The notes: a model not told the origin generated them from the letters alone. 64,000 bases of DNA from Stenotrophomonas sp. SAU14A_NAIMI4_8 (GCF_003086695.1 NZ_CP025999.1:3610344-3674343), one strand, 5' to 3'; positions 41,554-50,981 are shown, counted from the stretch's first letter. Numbers and translations: made by a program.

Positions 41554-44202
41554 ATGTACTGGCTCAGCCGCCACCGCCTGCTGTTGCTGACCCTGCTGGT
41601 GATGATCGGCGGTACCGTGCTGTGCGCGGTCGCGGCCGGCCACTACGCCTGGCGCCGCGCGCTGGCCACCGAAAGCGCCCAGGTGCAGCGCCAGCTGCAG
41701 TTGTATGGGCAGGGCCTGCAACAGCGCATCGACCGCTTCGGCACATTGCCGCAGGTGATGGCGCTGGACCCGGACCTGCTGCAGGCCCTGCAGTCGCCGC
41801 TGTCGGCCGCCGAGCGGCAGCGCTTGAACCTGAAGCTGCAACGCGCCAACCAGGTCACCCGTACTTCCACGCTCACCCTGGTCGGCCGCGACGGCGTGGC
41901 CGTGGCCGCCAGCAACTGGAGCGAACCGGCCAGCAACGTGGGCGAGGACTACAGCTACCGGCCCTACTACCAGCAAGCCATGGCCCACGGCCGCGGCCGC
42001 TTCTACGGCATCGGCATGACCACCAACGTGCCGGGCTACTTCATGTCCGAAGCGATCGTGGATGCGCAGGGCCAGCGCATCGGCGTGATCGTGATCAAGA
42101 TCGAGCTGTCGGCGCTGGAACAGGAATGGCTGAGCAGCCCCGACGTGGTGCTGGCCAGCGACAACCATGATGTGGTGTTCCTGGCCAACCGCGATGCCTG
42201 GCGCTACCGCCTGCTGCGCCCGCTGGGTGCCAGCGAGCGCCGCGAAATGCTGGCCGCGCGCCAGTACGCCGACCGTTCCCTGCAGCCGCTGCGGGTGCGT
42301 ACCGAAGACGTACTGGCCGATGGCGGGCGCATGGTGCGCCTGCTGGACCCGGCGCTGGCCACGCCGATGCTGTGGCAGAGCCTGGCGCTGGAGGACGAAG
42401 ACTGGAGCCTGCACCTGCTGCACGATGCAAGTGCTGCGGGCAGTGCCGGCCGCGGTGCAGCCATTGCCGGTGCCGCCGCCTGGCTGGCGCTGGGCTTCCT
42501 GGTGCTGTTCGTGCAGCAGCGCCGGCGCTTGTCCAAGCACCGCCAGCGCAGCCGCCGCGAACTGGAAACACTGCTGAAGCAGCACGCGCAGGAACTGCGC
42601 ACCGCCCAGGATGGCCTGCTGCAGGCGGCCACCGATGCCGACAGTGGGCTCAGCCGCAGCCTGGAACACCTGCCGCAGGGCGTGGTGGTGATCGACCGCG
42701 AGCAGCGCCTGGTGGCCTGGAATTCGCGCTACGTCGAACTGTTCCGCTTCCCGGCGGGGCTGGTGCGGGTGGGCCGGCCGATCGAAGAACTGTTCCGCTT
42801 CAATGCGCGCCGCGGCCTGCTCGGCCCGGGGCCGATCGACGAGGCCATCGAGCGCCGCCTGAACCACCTGCGCAGTGGCCGCCCGCACATGCGCGAAAGC
42901 GAGAAGGACGACGGCACCGTGCTTGAAATCCGCGGCAATCCCCTGCCCGACGGCGGCTTCGTCACCAGCTACGCGGACATCACCAGCTACAAAAACGCTG
43001 CGCGCGAGCTGCGCTCGCTGGCCGACGCGCTGGAACACCGCGTGGCCGAGCGCACCCACGATCTGGACGAAGCGCGCCGCGAGGCCGAGCAGGCCAACCG
43101 CTACAAGACCCGCTTCGTGGCCTCGGCCGTGCATGACCTGCTGCAGCCGTTGAATGCCGCGCGCATGTTCGTGTCGGTGCTGCGCGGCCGCTTGAGCGGT
43201 GATGCACGCGAACTGAGCGAACACGTGGATGCGGCCCTGGCCGCACAGGACGCCATCCTCAACAGCCTGCTGGACATTTCGCGGCTGGAATCGCGTGCGC
43301 TGCAGACGCGGGTACGCGCGTTCGCGCTGTCGCCGCTACTGGAAACCCTGGCCCGTGAATTCGGCATGGCCGCGCAGAGCCGTGGCCTGCACCTGGACTG
43401 GGTGGATACGCGCGCGGTGGTGGTCAGCGATGAAGCACTGCTGCGCCGCATCCTGCAGAACTTCCTGTCCAACGCGCTGCGCTACACCCCGCGCGGGCGC
43501 GTGCTGATCGGCTGCCGGCGCGTGGGCGACCATCTGCGCATCGAAGTGCACGACCAGGGCCCGGGCATTCCGGAAAGCCTGCAGGGTGAGATCTTCGAGG
43601 AATTCCGCCGCTTGAACGACGGCGTGGAACAGGAACGCGGCGCCGGCCTGGGCCTGGCCATCGTTGAACGTATCGGCCGCCTGCTGGGCCACCGCATCAG
43701 CCTGCGCTCCACCCTGGGCAAGGGCAGCGTGTTCGCGGTAAGCGTGCCGCTGGGCCAGGCCGAAGACGTGGCGGTGCCGACGCCCGCGCCGGTGGTGGCC
43801 GCCGAGCTGACCGACGACAGCCCGCTGCGCCAGTGCCGGGTGTGGAGCATCGACGATGACCCGCGCGTCTGCGCCGCCACCCGCGCCCTGCTGGAGCGCT
43901 GGGGCTGCAACGTGGAACTGGCCGACGGCCCGCAGGGCGCGCTGGAAATCGCCAGCGCGCTGAACGTGCCGCAGCTGCTGTTGCTGGACGTGCGCATGGG
44001 CCAGTGGCACGGCCCGGACCTGTACGAAGCGCTGTGCAGACTGTGGCAGGCGCGGCCACCGGTGATCCTGGTGACCGCCGAACGCGATGAAGCCCTGAAG
44101 GCACATGCCGCAGAACAGGGCTGGGGCTTCCTGCCCAAGCCAGTGCGGCCCCCGGCCCTGCGCGCATTGATGACCCAGCTGCTGCTGCGCCACCGCGGGT
44201 AG
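41554..44202 (+). CDS. Hybrid sensor histidine kinase with DctB-like periplasmic sensor and C-terminal receiver
   Basis: The 882-residue protein has a first membrane helix at about 7-29. A periplasmic double-Cache-like region (about 35-290) carries [20 protein letters not shown] and [15 protein letters not shown], closely resembling the C4-dicarboxylate sensor DctB. After the second helix (about 300-320) come a PAS domain (about 370-480) and a kinase core with the phosphoacceptor in [16 protein letters not shown] (about His527), N- and G-boxes ([28 protein letters not shown]), and a receiver domain with the phosphoacceptor Asp812 in [15 protein letters not shown] six bases before the ATG suggests a leaderless mRNA. 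It probably senses dicarboxylates to control dctA and the porin upstream. The partner could be the LuxR-type regulator at 45691-46338. Confidence 0.88.
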   Translation: MYWLSRHRLLLLTLLVMIGGTVLCAVAAGHYAWRRALATESAQVQRQLQLYGQGLQQRIDRFGTLPQVMALDPDLLQALQSPLSAAERQRLNLKLQRANQVTRTSTLTLVGRDGVAVAASNWSEPASNVGEDYSYRPYYQQAMAHGRGRFYGIGMTTNVPGYFMSEAIVDAQGQRIGVIVIKIELSALEQEWLSSPDVVLASDNHDVVFLANRDAWRYRLLRPLGASERREMLAARQYADRSLQPLRVRTEDVLADGGRMVRLLDPALATPMLWQSLALEDEDWSLHLLHDASAAGSAGRGAAIAGAAAWLALGFLVLFVQQRRRLSKHRQRSRRELETLLKQHAQELRTAQDGLLQAATDADSGLSRSLEHLPQGVVVIDREQRLVAWNSRYVELFRFPAGLVRVGRPIEELFRFNARRGLLGPGPIDEAIERRLNHLRSGRPHMRESEKDDGTVLEIRGNPLPDGGFVTSYADITSYKNAARELRSLADALEHRVAERTHDLDEARREAEQANRYKTRFVASAVHDLLQPLNAARMFVSVLRGRLSGDARELSEHVDAALAAQDAILNSLLDISRLESRALQTRVRAFALSPLLETLAREFGMAAQSRGLHLDWVDTRAVVVSDEALLRRILQNFLSNALRYTPRGRVLIGCRRVGDHLRIEVHDQGPGIPESLQGEIFEEFRRLNDGVEQERGAGLGLAIVERIGRLLGHRISLRSTLGKGSVFAVSVPLGQAEDVAVPTPAPVVAAELTDDSPLRQCRVWSIDDDPRVCAATRALLERWGCNVELADGPQGALEIASALNVPQLLLLDVRMGQWHGPDLYEALCRLWQARPPVILVTAERDEALKAHAAEQGWGFLPKPVRPPALRALMTQLLLRHRG

Positions 44203-44220
44203 CGTCGAGCTTGCTCGACT
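44199..44220 (+). repeat. SMAG element overlapping the kinase stop codon
   Basis: GTAG at 44199-44202 begins a copy with arms GTCGAGC/GCTCGAC. Its TAG is the stop codon of the upstream kinase gene. Confidence 0.85.
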
Positions 44221-44266
44221 GCTTCGCCTAGAATCGGCGGTCATTGCAACGTTTTAAGGATGGATC

Positions 44267-45103
44267 GTGCCGAAATCCCCCAAGGCCGAGCGCCCCGCTG
44301 ATCTGTTTGCCGCCGCATGGGCCGCCGACACGCAGGCCACGGCGGCCTTTCTCGCCGCCAGCGCAGATGTACACGCGGTGGATGCCTTTGGCTTTACCGC
44401 GCTGGAGCGGGCCGCATCCAGCCAGGACCGCGCGCCGATGGAACACACGCTCGCCACGCTGCGTCTGCTGATCGATGCCGGCAGTCCGCTGGAGCACGTC
44501 GGCGCGGGTGGACGCACGGCGTTGTTCCTGGCGGCAGAGTTCTCGCCGGACGGCCCCGAAGCGGTGCAACTGCTGGTGGACGCCGGCGCACAGCCGGATG
44601 TCCGCGACGCGCATGGCAACCACATCGTGGAAAACGCCTGGTCGCCGCAGGTGAAATCTCTGCTGTCCGCCCTGACCGGCCACGCCGTTCCCCCGGTGGT
44701 CGTGCGCAAACCGGACCGGAAGATGTCCGCTGCGGCATGGAAACTGGCACAGGCGAAGATCAAGGACGCGTTTGCCATTCTGGAAGCGGCAGGCATCGTC
44801 ACCACCCGCGGATGCGGCGATACCCGCGACGACGCTGCCGACGACACCAATGAACTGTTCTGGCGTCGTGGTGGAACAGAAGCAGGCCTGAAGGGTTTCT
44901 GCTTCTATTCCGGCGATGACATGAAGCGCGCCAAGCGCACCAGCGATCTGTCGATTGGTTTCTGGGGCCCGCCCGACAGCGCGGCCATGGAGCGCATCGG
45001 CCATGCCATCGTCGATGCCTTCGCCAGCGTCGGCCTGCCTGCCGAATGGGATGGCACCGAGCGCATGCGCCCCTGCATCGATCTGCGTTCGCTCAGCGCC
45101 TGA
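44267..45103 (+). CDS. Ankyrin-repeat protein with DUF6891-like C-terminal half
   Basis: The 278-residue protein starts at GTG 44267, with AAGGA 6 nt upstream. Residues about 10-135 contain ankyrin-like units (LAASADVHAVDAFGFTALER, RLLIDAGSPLEHVGAGGRTA, QLLVDAGAQPDVRDAHGNHI). The C-terminal half begins after a KPDRKMSAAAWKL segment and includes ELFWRRGGTEAGLKGFCFYS and ERIGHAIVDAFASVGLPAEW, a pattern seen in DUF6891-type proteins. No signal peptide or membrane helix is present. Its function is unknown; ankyrin repeats suggest protein binding. Confidence 0.65.
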   Translation: MPKSPKAERPADLFAAAWAADTQATAAFLAASADVHAVDAFGFTALERAASSQDRAPMEHTLATLRLLIDAGSPLEHVGAGGRTALFLAAEFSPDGPEAVQLLVDAGAQPDVRDAHGNHIVENAWSPQVKSLLSALTGHAVPPVVVRKPDRKMSAAAWKLAQAKIKDAFAILEAAGIVTTRGCGDTRDDAADDTNELFWRRGGTEAGLKGFCFYSGDDMKRAKRTSDLSIGFWGPPDSAAMERIGHAIVDAFASVGLPAEWDGTERMRPCIDLRSLSA

Positions 45104-45108
45104 CGGGC

Positions 45109-45197
45109 GTAGAGTCGAGCGTGCTCGACTGCTGTTGCCTTGTAGAGTCGAGCTTGCTCGACTGCTTTTCCGCCCAGTCGAGCAAGCTCGATTCTAC
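45109..45197. repeat. Three SMAG elements
   Basis: Plus-oriented copies at 45109-45130 and 45142-45163 start GTAGAGTCGAGC. A minus-oriented copy with arms TCGAGC/GCTCGA lies at 45176-45197. They separate convergent genes. Confidence 0.87.
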
Positions 45198-45234
45198 AGA
45201 AGCGGCAGCCGAGCATGGCTCAGCGCTGCGAGGT

Positions 45235-45687
45235 TCAGTTGACTCCGGGATCCTGCAGCGGCAGGTCAAGCTCGGGCGCTGCCAGGGTCCAATCGACATC
45301 GTGTTCCATCTGGAACTCCCATGGCCGCGCCGGCCCGGGCATTGCGAGCAATTGCTGCAGGCGGTCATTCGCCTGTTCGGGATCATGTACCCGATACAGC
45401 AGCACGCGCTCGCCCCGGGCGGTGATGCGCGCGAGAAAAACGGCATTGCCCTCCGCTCCGACGCTTGAATCGATAAGCGTTTCCAAGCGCGTGACCACCT
45501 CCAGTTCCTCCGGGGTGGGCATGCCGTTATCGCCCAGCGACCGGCAGGCGATGCCAATCCGCAGGTGCCAGGGGAACAGGGTTCGAACGGCATCGGTGCG
45601 CAGCGCCGTATTGACCACGACCACAGCCGGTGCCTCGCCGATGACCGTGTTGATGAGGGTGTAGAACGGTACCGGGGTTTCCCGCAT
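45235..45687 (-). CDS. DUF695-like protein of unknown function
   Basis: The 150-residue protein lacks a signal peptide and membrane segments. The middle part, WHLRIGIACRSLGDNGMPTP followed by EELEVVTRLETLI, resembles DUF695 proteins, where an acidic N-terminal strand pair precedes a helix. It starts 3 nt after the stop of the response regulator gene and reads in the same direction, so the two are likely cotranscribed. No function can be assigned. Confidence 0.6.
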   Translation of the reverse strand: MRETPVPFYTLINTVIGEAPAVVVVNTALRTDAVRTLFPWHLRIGIACRSLGDNGMPTPEELEVVTRLETLIDSSVGAEGNAVFLARITARGERVLLYRVHDPEQANDRLQQLLAMPGPARPWEFQMEHDVDWTLAAPELDLPLQDPGVN

Positions 45688-45690
45688 CGG

Positions 45691-46338
45691 TCAGATCCCG
45701 CCCGCGTCGCCTTCCGGCTCCAGCGCCTTCACCAGCACGGCGGCCTGGGTGCGGCTGTGGCATTCGAGCTTCTTCAGGATGGCGGTCACGTGCACTTTCA
45801 CGGTGTTTTCGGCCAGCCCCAGTTCGTAGGCAATCTGCTTGTTCAGCAGGCCATCGGCCAGGCACAGCAGCACGCGGAACTGCTGCGGGGTGAGCTGGGC
45901 CAGGCGTGCGGCCAGCAGGGCGTCGGATTCGCTGCGCTCCGGCGCCATCGCCGGGAACCACAGGCTGCCGTCCAGTACCGCCTGCACCGCTTCGCCGATG
46001 GTTTCGGCCGGGGCGGACTTGGGAATGAAACCGGCGGCGCCGAACTGCTGGGCGCGGCGGATCACCCGCGGGTGGTCGTTGGAAGACAGGATGACCACCG
46101 GGATGTCCGGGTGCGAGCCGCGCACGTGCAGCAGCGCGGAAAAGCCATGCGCGCCGGGCATGGTCAGGTCCAGCAGCACCAGGTCCACATCCGGCTGGGC
46201 GTCCAGCGCCTGTGCCAGCGCATCGGCACTGGCCACTTCGCGCACCTGGGCCAGCGGCAGGCTCTGCCGCAACGACTGCACCACCGCCGAACGCAGCAGC
46301 GGGTGGTCATCGGCGATCAGGATGGTGTATTCGCTCAT
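45691..46338 (-). CDS. LuxR/NarL-type response regulator
   Basis: The 215-residue protein has a receiver domain with the acidic pair in LIADDHPLLR and the phosphoacceptor Asp57 in LVLLDLTMPG, with conserved Lys in FIPKSAP. The C-terminal helix-turn-helix (about 150-205) reads LTPQQFRVLLCLADGLLNKQ and NTVKVHVTAILKKLECHSRT. No classic kinase is next to it on the same strand. The nearest candidate partners are the DctB-like hybrid kinase (41554-44202), whose [11 protein letters not shown] core resembles kinases that pair with ErdR/AgmR-type LuxR regulators, and the TctE-like kinase, which already has TctD. The pairing is inferred. Confidence 0.88.
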   Translation of the reverse strand: MSEYTILIADDHPLLRSAVVQSLRQSLPLAQVREVASADALAQALDAQPDVDLVLLDLTMPGAHGFSALLHVRGSHPDIPVVILSSNDHPRVIRRAQQFGAAGFIPKSAPAETIGEAVQAVLDGSLWFPAMAPERSESDALLAARLAQLTPQQFRVLLCLADGLLNKQIAYELGLAENTVKVHVTAILKKLECHSRTQAAVLVKALEPEGDAGGI

Positions 46339-46368
46339 GGGCCCATTGTACGGGCACTGCCGCGCATC

Positions 46369-46390
46369 CGCCGGGCGTGTCCCGGCGCGC
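46369..46390. repeat. Degenerate SMAG-like palindrome
   Basis: CGCCGGGCGTGTCCCGGCG is an imperfect palindrome of the CGCCGGG family, without the GTAG end. It lies between the response regulator start and the end of the binding-protein gene. Confidence 0.45.
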
Positions 46391-46398
46391 CCACGGGC

Positions 46399-47454
46399 TC
46401 AGCGCCCGGCCGGTTCCACGCTGCTGCGCCAGGCATCCAGGAACTGGCGGCGCTTCAGCGCATCCAGGTAGACCAGCAGCCCCGGGCCGAGCTGGATCGG
46501 GCGCCGGCTGCGGCCCGGCGCATCGTCGCTGCGCGTGTTGCCGGTGACGATCGGCATCAGCCGCGCCTCGCGCGACAGCACCTGCTGGCCACGCGGCGAC
46601 AGCAGGTAATCGAGGAAGCGCCCGGCCTCTTCCGGGTGCGCGCCGGTGCGCGGAATCACTGCCGTGCGCAGCACCACCAAGGTGTAATCCTCGGGTTCGA
46701 CGATGGCCAGCGGCGCGCCGGCATCGATGCGCGCCTGCGCATACGAGCCCAGCACGTTGTAGACCAGCGACAACTGGCCACTGGCCACCTGGTCCAGCAG
46801 CACGCCGGTGCGTTCTTCACGCACCACCGCGTTGTCGCCCAGCGCGCCCAGCAGCGCGCCGGCGATGCTGCCACGCTGCGCATCCTGGGTGGCCAGCAGG
46901 TAGCCCACGCTGCTGCGTTCGATATCGTAGGTACCGACCTTGCCACGCAGCGGCAGGCCCTCGGCACGCAGCAGGTCCAGCAGTTGCCGGCGCGTGCGCG
47001 GCGCCTTGGCTGCCGGCAGTGCGCGCGTGTTGTAGACCATCACCACCGGTTCGTAGCTGATGCCGAAGGCCTCGCTGCGCCACTGCGCCCAGGTCGGCAG
47101 TGCGGCGGTCTGCGCCGAGCGGTGCGGCACCGCGTGGCCATCGTTCACCAGCTTGGTCTGCAGGTCCATACCGCTGGAAATCAGCAGGTCCGGCGAATCC
47201 GGGCCGCTGCGGTCGTGCAGGTAACGCGCGTACAGGTCCTGGGTGATGATGTCTTCGTAGACCACCGTGGTGCCGGGGTGCAGACGCTGGTAATCGGCGA
47301 TGACCTCGGCAAACACTTCGATATCGGTGGTGCCGTGGATGCGCAGCTGCGCGGTCGCCGCGCCCTGCGCGGGAAAGCGCCGTACATCGCCGGGCGCAGC
47401 CAGTACGGGGGCGGCCAACAACAGCGTCAGCGCGGCGGCGAACAGGCGGATCAT
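46399..47454 (-). CDS. Periplasmic solute-binding protein, probable sensory accessory
   Basis: The 351-residue protein has a signal peptide (LFAAALTLLLAAPVLAAP, about residues 4-21) and an extracellular binding-protein fold like the iron/2-component group: TDIEVFAEVIADYQRLHPG, YEDIITQDLYARYL, then LISSGMDLQTKLVNDG. No ABC permease or ATPase gene is nearby. It overlaps the kinase gene by 4 nt and completes the operon regulator-kinase-binding protein. That layout is like PgtC or TctC-type proteins working with a sensor kinase, so it probably helps detect tricarboxylate or phospho-acid ligands rather than feeding a transporter. Confidence 0.72.
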   Translation of the reverse strand: MIRLFAAALTLLLAAPVLAAPGDVRRFPAQGAATAQLRIHGTTDIEVFAEVIADYQRLHPGTTVVYEDIITQDLYARYLHDRSGPDSPDLLISSGMDLQTKLVNDGHAVPHRSAQTAALPTWAQWRSEAFGISYEPVVMVYNTRALPAAKAPRTRRQLLDLLRAEGLPLRGKVGTYDIERSSVGYLLATQDAQRGSIAGALLGALGDNAVVREERTGVLLDQVASGQLSLVYNVLGSYAQARIDAGAPLAIVEPEDYTLVVLRTAVIPRTGAHPEEAGRFLDYLLSPRGQQVLSREARLMPIVTGNTRSDDAPGRSRRPIQLGPGLLVYLDALKRRQFLDAWRSSVEPAGR

Positions 47455-48836
47455 GCGGTACTCCGGGGCAGGCGGATGGTGGCCACCAGGCCGCCCTGGG
47501 GGCGGTTGCTGAGGTCGATGTGGCCGTTGTGGCTGTCCACCACGCGCTTGACGATGGCCAGGCCCAGGCCGGCGCCGCCGGCCGCCGCGCCCTCGCCACG
47601 CGCAAAGCGTTCGAACACGCGTCCGGCATCGGCTGCGGCGATACCGGGGCCATGGTCGGCAATGGTCAGCACGGCCTGCCCGCCTTCCACGGTCAGCGCG
47701 ATCTGCAGCGCGCCGTCGCCACCGTACTTCAGTGCGTTGTCGACCAGATTCTTGATGGCCTCGCGCAGCAGCAGCGCATCGCCCTGTACCTGCACCGGTT
47801 CGGCGGTCATGGCCAACTGCACGCGTGGCGCCGGCCCCGCCTGCGGCAGCGCTTCATGCAGGGCCTGGTGCACGGTCTCGGCCAGGTCCACGGCCGCAAA
47901 GCGCTGCAGGTGGGAACGATGGATCACGCTGGCATCGCTCAGCAGCTGGTTCAGCAGGCGGCTCATGTGGGTGGCATTGCGTTCGATCGCAAGCAGGCTG
48001 CGGCGCATGTCCTGCGGATCATCATCGTCCAGCGCCAATTGCGCCTGCGCGCGCAGCGCTGCCAACGGCGTGCGCATCTGGTGCGCGGCCTCGGCCATGA
48101 ACGCGCGCAGCGTTTCGTTGCTGCTGGACAGCCGCTCCATGAAGCGGTTCAACGCTGCGACCATCTGGTCCATTTCGCGCGGTACGCGCGCATCCAGCGG
48201 TTTCAGGTCGGACGGCTCGCGCCGCGACAACTCGCGCTCCACCCGTACCAGCGGGCGGAACGCGCGGTGCACGCCGAAGGCCACCAGGGCCAGCAGCAGG
48301 CCGGACAACACGCCGATGGCCAGCAGGGCGCGGTTGACCATGTCCTGCGCCAGCGCTTCGCGCGCACGCCGGGTCTGCCCCACCTGCACCTGCACATCGC
48401 CCTGCGCAGACGCCGCCGCGAAACTGCGGCTGACCACCACGAAGCGCACGGTTTCGCCGCTGTAAGCGGCATCGAACAACTGCGGCTGCAGGCCCGGGCG
48501 GCGCGGCGGCGACGGCAGGTCGCCGTAGCCGGTGATCAGGTTGCCGCGGCTGTCGGTCAGCCGGTAGAACACGCGGTCCTCGGCGGCCATCGACAGCAGG
48601 TCCAGCGCGGCATAGGGCAGGTCCACCTGCCATTGGCCATCGACCAGCGCCACCGAATCGGCAATCGACAGCGCCGAGGACACCAGCAGGTGATCGTAGG
48701 AACGGTTGGCGGCGCGCTGGCCGTAGTCGCGCGCGGCGAACAACAGCGCCACCGAGAATACCGCCAGCAATCCGCCCAGATACAGCAGCAGCGTGCGCCG
48801 CAGGGAACCCGGCGCCGTGGCGCGCCGCTCAGCCAT
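47451..48836 (-). CDS. tctE: Sensor histidine kinase, TctE-like
   Basis: The 461-residue inner-membrane kinase has a first helix at about 14-33, a periplasmic domain (about 40-165) and a second helix at about 170-190. A HAMP-like linker follows, then the dimerisation motif AEAAHQMRTPLAALRAQAQL (His252), an N-box (LVDNALKYGG) and G-boxes ([25 protein letters not shown]). It resembles TctE kinases that control tricarboxylate uptake. The start is uncertain between ATG 48836 and ATG 48845; both overlap the end of the regulator gene, so translation is coupled. The neighbouring porin and citrate-type transporter support its name, which remains tentative. Confidence 0.85.
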   Translation of the reverse strand: MAERRATAPGSLRRTLLLYLGGLLAVFSVALLFAARDYGQRAANRSYDHLLVSSALSIADSVALVDGQWQVDLPYAALDLLSMAAEDRVFYRLTDSRGNLITGYGDLPSPPRRPGLQPQLFDAAYSGETVRFVVVSRSFAAASAQGDVQVQVGQTRRAREALAQDMVNRALLAIGVLSGLLLALVAFGVHRAFRPLVRVERELSRREPSDLKPLDARVPREMDQMVAALNRFMERLSSSNETLRAFMAEAAHQMRTPLAALRAQAQLALDDDDPQDMRRSLLAIERNATHMSRLLNQLLSDASVIHRSHLQRFAAVDLAETVHQALHEALPQAGPAPRVQLAMTAEPVQVQGDALLLREAIKNLVDNALKYGGDGALQIALTVEGGQAVLTIADHGPGIAAADAGRVFERFARGEGAAAGGAGLGLAIVKRVVDSHNGHIDLSNRPQGGLVATIRLPRSTA

Positions 48837-49518
48837 CGCCGTCATTGCCGCCGTCGGTGGGTTCCAGCAGATAGCCCACGCCGCGCACGGTGGTGATGCG
48901 CACCGGTGCGTCGGCCAGCTTCCTGCGCAGGCGCCCCACGTAGAGCTCGATGGCGTTCGGGCCGGCCTCGTCATCGAAGCCGAACAGGCCGTTGCCGATC
49001 TCGTCCTTGCCCACCACCTGGCCCATGCGGCCCACCAGGATTTCCAGCAGGCGGTATTCGCGATTGGGCAGTTCGATCGGTTCCCCGTCCAGGGTGACGC
49101 GATGGGCGGCGTTGTCGAACTGGAAGCCGCCCACCTGCACCACTTCGCTTGCCTGGCCGCGCGCGCGACGCAGCAGCACGCGGCAACGCGCTTCGAATTC
49201 GCGGAAATCGAAGGGTTTGCCCAGGTAGTCATCGGCGCCCACGTCAAGCGCCTGTACGCGGTCTTCGATGCCATCGCGCGCGGTCAGCATCAGCACCGGG
49301 GTGCTGTCACCGCGTTCACGCATGCCGGCCAGCACGCGCAGGCCATCCAGCTTGGGCAGGCCGATATCCAGCACCACCAGATCGAAGCTCTGGTAGCGCA
49401 GCACGCTGGCGGCGGCCAGGCCGTCGGCCTGCCAGTCCACGGCATGCCCACTGCGACGCATGCGGCGGATGATGGCATCGGCCAGGTCCGGGTTGTCTTC
49501 GACCAGCAGCAGGCGCAT
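48829..49518 (-). CDS. tctD: OmpR-family response regulator, TctD-like
   Basis: The 229-residue protein starts at ATG 49518 (MRLLLVEDNPDLADAIIRRM). The receiver has Asp51 in LVVLDIGLPKLDG and a conserved Lys in DYLGKPFDFREF. The C-terminal OmpR winged helix covers about 125-225 (LPNREYRLLEILVGRMGQVV, then ELYVGRLRRKL and ITTVRGVGYLLEP). It is cotranscribed with the TctE-like kinase and divergent from the porin/citrate transporter genes, its likely targets. Confidence 0.87.
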   Translation of the reverse strand: MRLLLVEDNPDLADAIIRRMRRSGHAVDWQADGLAAASVLRYQSFDLVVLDIGLPKLDGLRVLAGMRERGDSTPVLMLTARDGIEDRVQALDVGADDYLGKPFDFREFEARCRVLLRRARGQASEVVQVGGFQFDNAAHRVTLDGEPIELPNREYRLLEILVGRMGQVVGKDEIGNGLFGFDDEAGPNAIELYVGRLRRKLADAPVRITTVRGVGYLLEPTDGGNDGDG

Positions 49519-49592
49519 CGGCGGGAACAGAGGGACGCGGGGGGAAGCGAATGCTACCGCGTGCGGCGCGATGGCGTGTGGCGGGTGCATTC

Positions 49593-49615
49593 CGCCGGGC
49601 ATGGCCCGGCGCTAC
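49593..49615 (-). repeat. SMAG element in the divergent tctD/porin region
   Basis: A copy ending GGCGCTAC with arms CGCCGGGC/GCCCGGCG lies 78 nt upstream of the regulator start. The 236-nt gap must also contain both promoters; no convincing hexamers were identified. Confidence 0.88.
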
Positions 49616-49668
49616 CGGGGGCGCGGCGGCCGCGTTTACGCTGCACCGCACAAACCGCTGACAGGACG

Positions 49669-49764
49669 ATGACAGCTAACGCAACCCAGACTGCGGCCGC
49701 GCACCATCCGGTGCCCACGATTGCCGCGCGCCTGGCGCGCACCTGGGAGGGTTTGTGGAACTGA
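49669..49764 (+). CDS. Small upstream ORF overlapping the porin start
   Basis: This ORF of 31 codons (MTANATQTAAAHHPVPTIAA at its start) has CAGGAC just upstream and ends 10 nt inside the porin gene in another frame. It could act as a leader that couples translation to the porin GTG start. Its composition gives no functional hint, and it may be a chance reading frame. Confidence 0.3.
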   Translation: MTANATQTAAAHHPVPTIAARLARTWEGLWN

Positions 49765-50927
49765 AGTTTGCCTGGCAGCGCCCCGCCGCCATGATGGCCC
49801 TGGCTGCGCTGGCCGCGCCGGCCTTTGCCGAGGACGACCGGCCGGTCACCGCCACCGTCGGCGGCCGCCTGCACCTGGATTTCGCCACGTTCGACAACGA
49901 CGACCGTGGCACCCCGAACAAGGACGACACCGAAGTACGCCGCGCCTGGCTGGATGTGTCGGGCAAGTTCTTCGTGGTCGATTACAAGATGGAAGCGGAC
50001 TTTTCCGGCGACCGCGTGGAGGCCAAGGACGTCTACCTGAGCCGCGGCTTCGGCAGCGCCGGCCGCCTGACCGTGGGCCAGTTCAAGCAGTACTTCTCGC
50101 TGGATGACCGCACCGGTTCCAACTACGGCAGCTTCCTGGAGCGCGGCAATGCCGGCACCACGCTGGCGCCGCTGTACCGTTTGGGCGCGTCCTGGCAGGC
50201 CAATCCGGGCGATTTCACCTGGGCGGCCAGCGTCTACAGCCTGGAAAGCATCGACGCCTGGCAGGTGAAGGGCCGCGCCGCCGGTGGCCGCGTGACCTGG
50301 GCCCCTGCCCCCCGCGATGGTGACGTGCTGCACCTGGGCTTGTCGCTGGCCCGCGAGGCCTACGACAACCCTGGCGCAAGCGGTGCACCGGGGCTGAAGA
50401 TCCGCCCGCGCCCGGCCGGGCACCTGTCCGATGAAAGCCGCCTGACCCTGGTCGACTTCTCCGCCGGACGCGATACCGACGTCAACAAGTGGTCGCTGGA
50501 GTACGCGCAGGTGCGCGGTCCACTGTCCTGGCAGGGCGAATTCAGTGGCGCCACGTTCGATGACGGTGCGCAGCGCGGCGACGTGATGGCGGCCTACGGC
50601 ATGCTGAGCTGGTTCGTGACCGGCGAAAGCCGCGCCTACGACCGCAAGACCGGCCGCTTCGCCCGGGTGAAGGACATCCGCCACAAGGCCGGCGCGTTCG
50701 AAGTGGCGCTGCGCTACGACCAGATGTGGGGCGCACAGCACCTGGATGGCGCGCCGGACCTGCGCCGCGGCAGCACCGAGGCGTGGACGCTGGGCGGCAA
50801 CTGGTACCTGCGCGACAACCTGCGCTTCATGTTGAACGTGATCGAAAGCCGCAACCGCGACCGCCTGGCCGGCATCACGGTGGACCGCACGCGCGCGGTC
50901 ACCGGCCGCCTGCAGTTCGACTTCTAA
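49755..50927 (+). CDS. Outer membrane porin of the OprO/OprP type, linked to citrate transport
   Basis: The 390-residue protein starts at GTG 49755 with a strong GGGAGGG upstream. A signal peptide (AAMMALAALAAPAFAED, about residues 11-27) is followed by beta-strand repeats like those of the porin at 40307 (SRGFGSAGRLTVGQFKQYFS, GNWYLRDNLRFMLNVIESRN) and a C-terminal RLQFDF. Its position before a CitMHS transporter and opposite a TctD/TctE-like system suggests citrate or another tricarboxylate as solute. The two porins in this window are probably paralogues adapted to different organic acids. Confidence 0.85.
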   Translation: MELKFAWQRPAAMMALAALAAPAFAEDDRPVTATVGGRLHLDFATFDNDDRGTPNKDDTEVRRAWLDVSGKFFVVDYKMEADFSGDRVEAKDVYLSRGFGSAGRLTVGQFKQYFSLDDRTGSNYGSFLERGNAGTTLAPLYRLGASWQANPGDFTWAASVYSLESIDAWQVKGRAAGGRVTWAPAPRDGDVLHLGLSLAREAYDNPGASGAPGLKIRPRPAGHLSDESRLTLVDFSAGRDTDVNKWSLEYAQVRGPLSWQGEFSGATFDDGAQRGDVMAAYGMLSWFVTGESRAYDRKTGRFARVKDIRHKAGAFEVALRYDQMWGAQHLDGAPDLRRGSTEAWTLGGNWYLRDNLRFMLNVIESRNRDRLAGITVDRTRAVTGRLQFDF

Positions 50928-50981
50928 GCCTCCCCCTTCCCCTCCCCTTCCCCACGTCCTGTCTTCATTAGGAGTCCGCAG

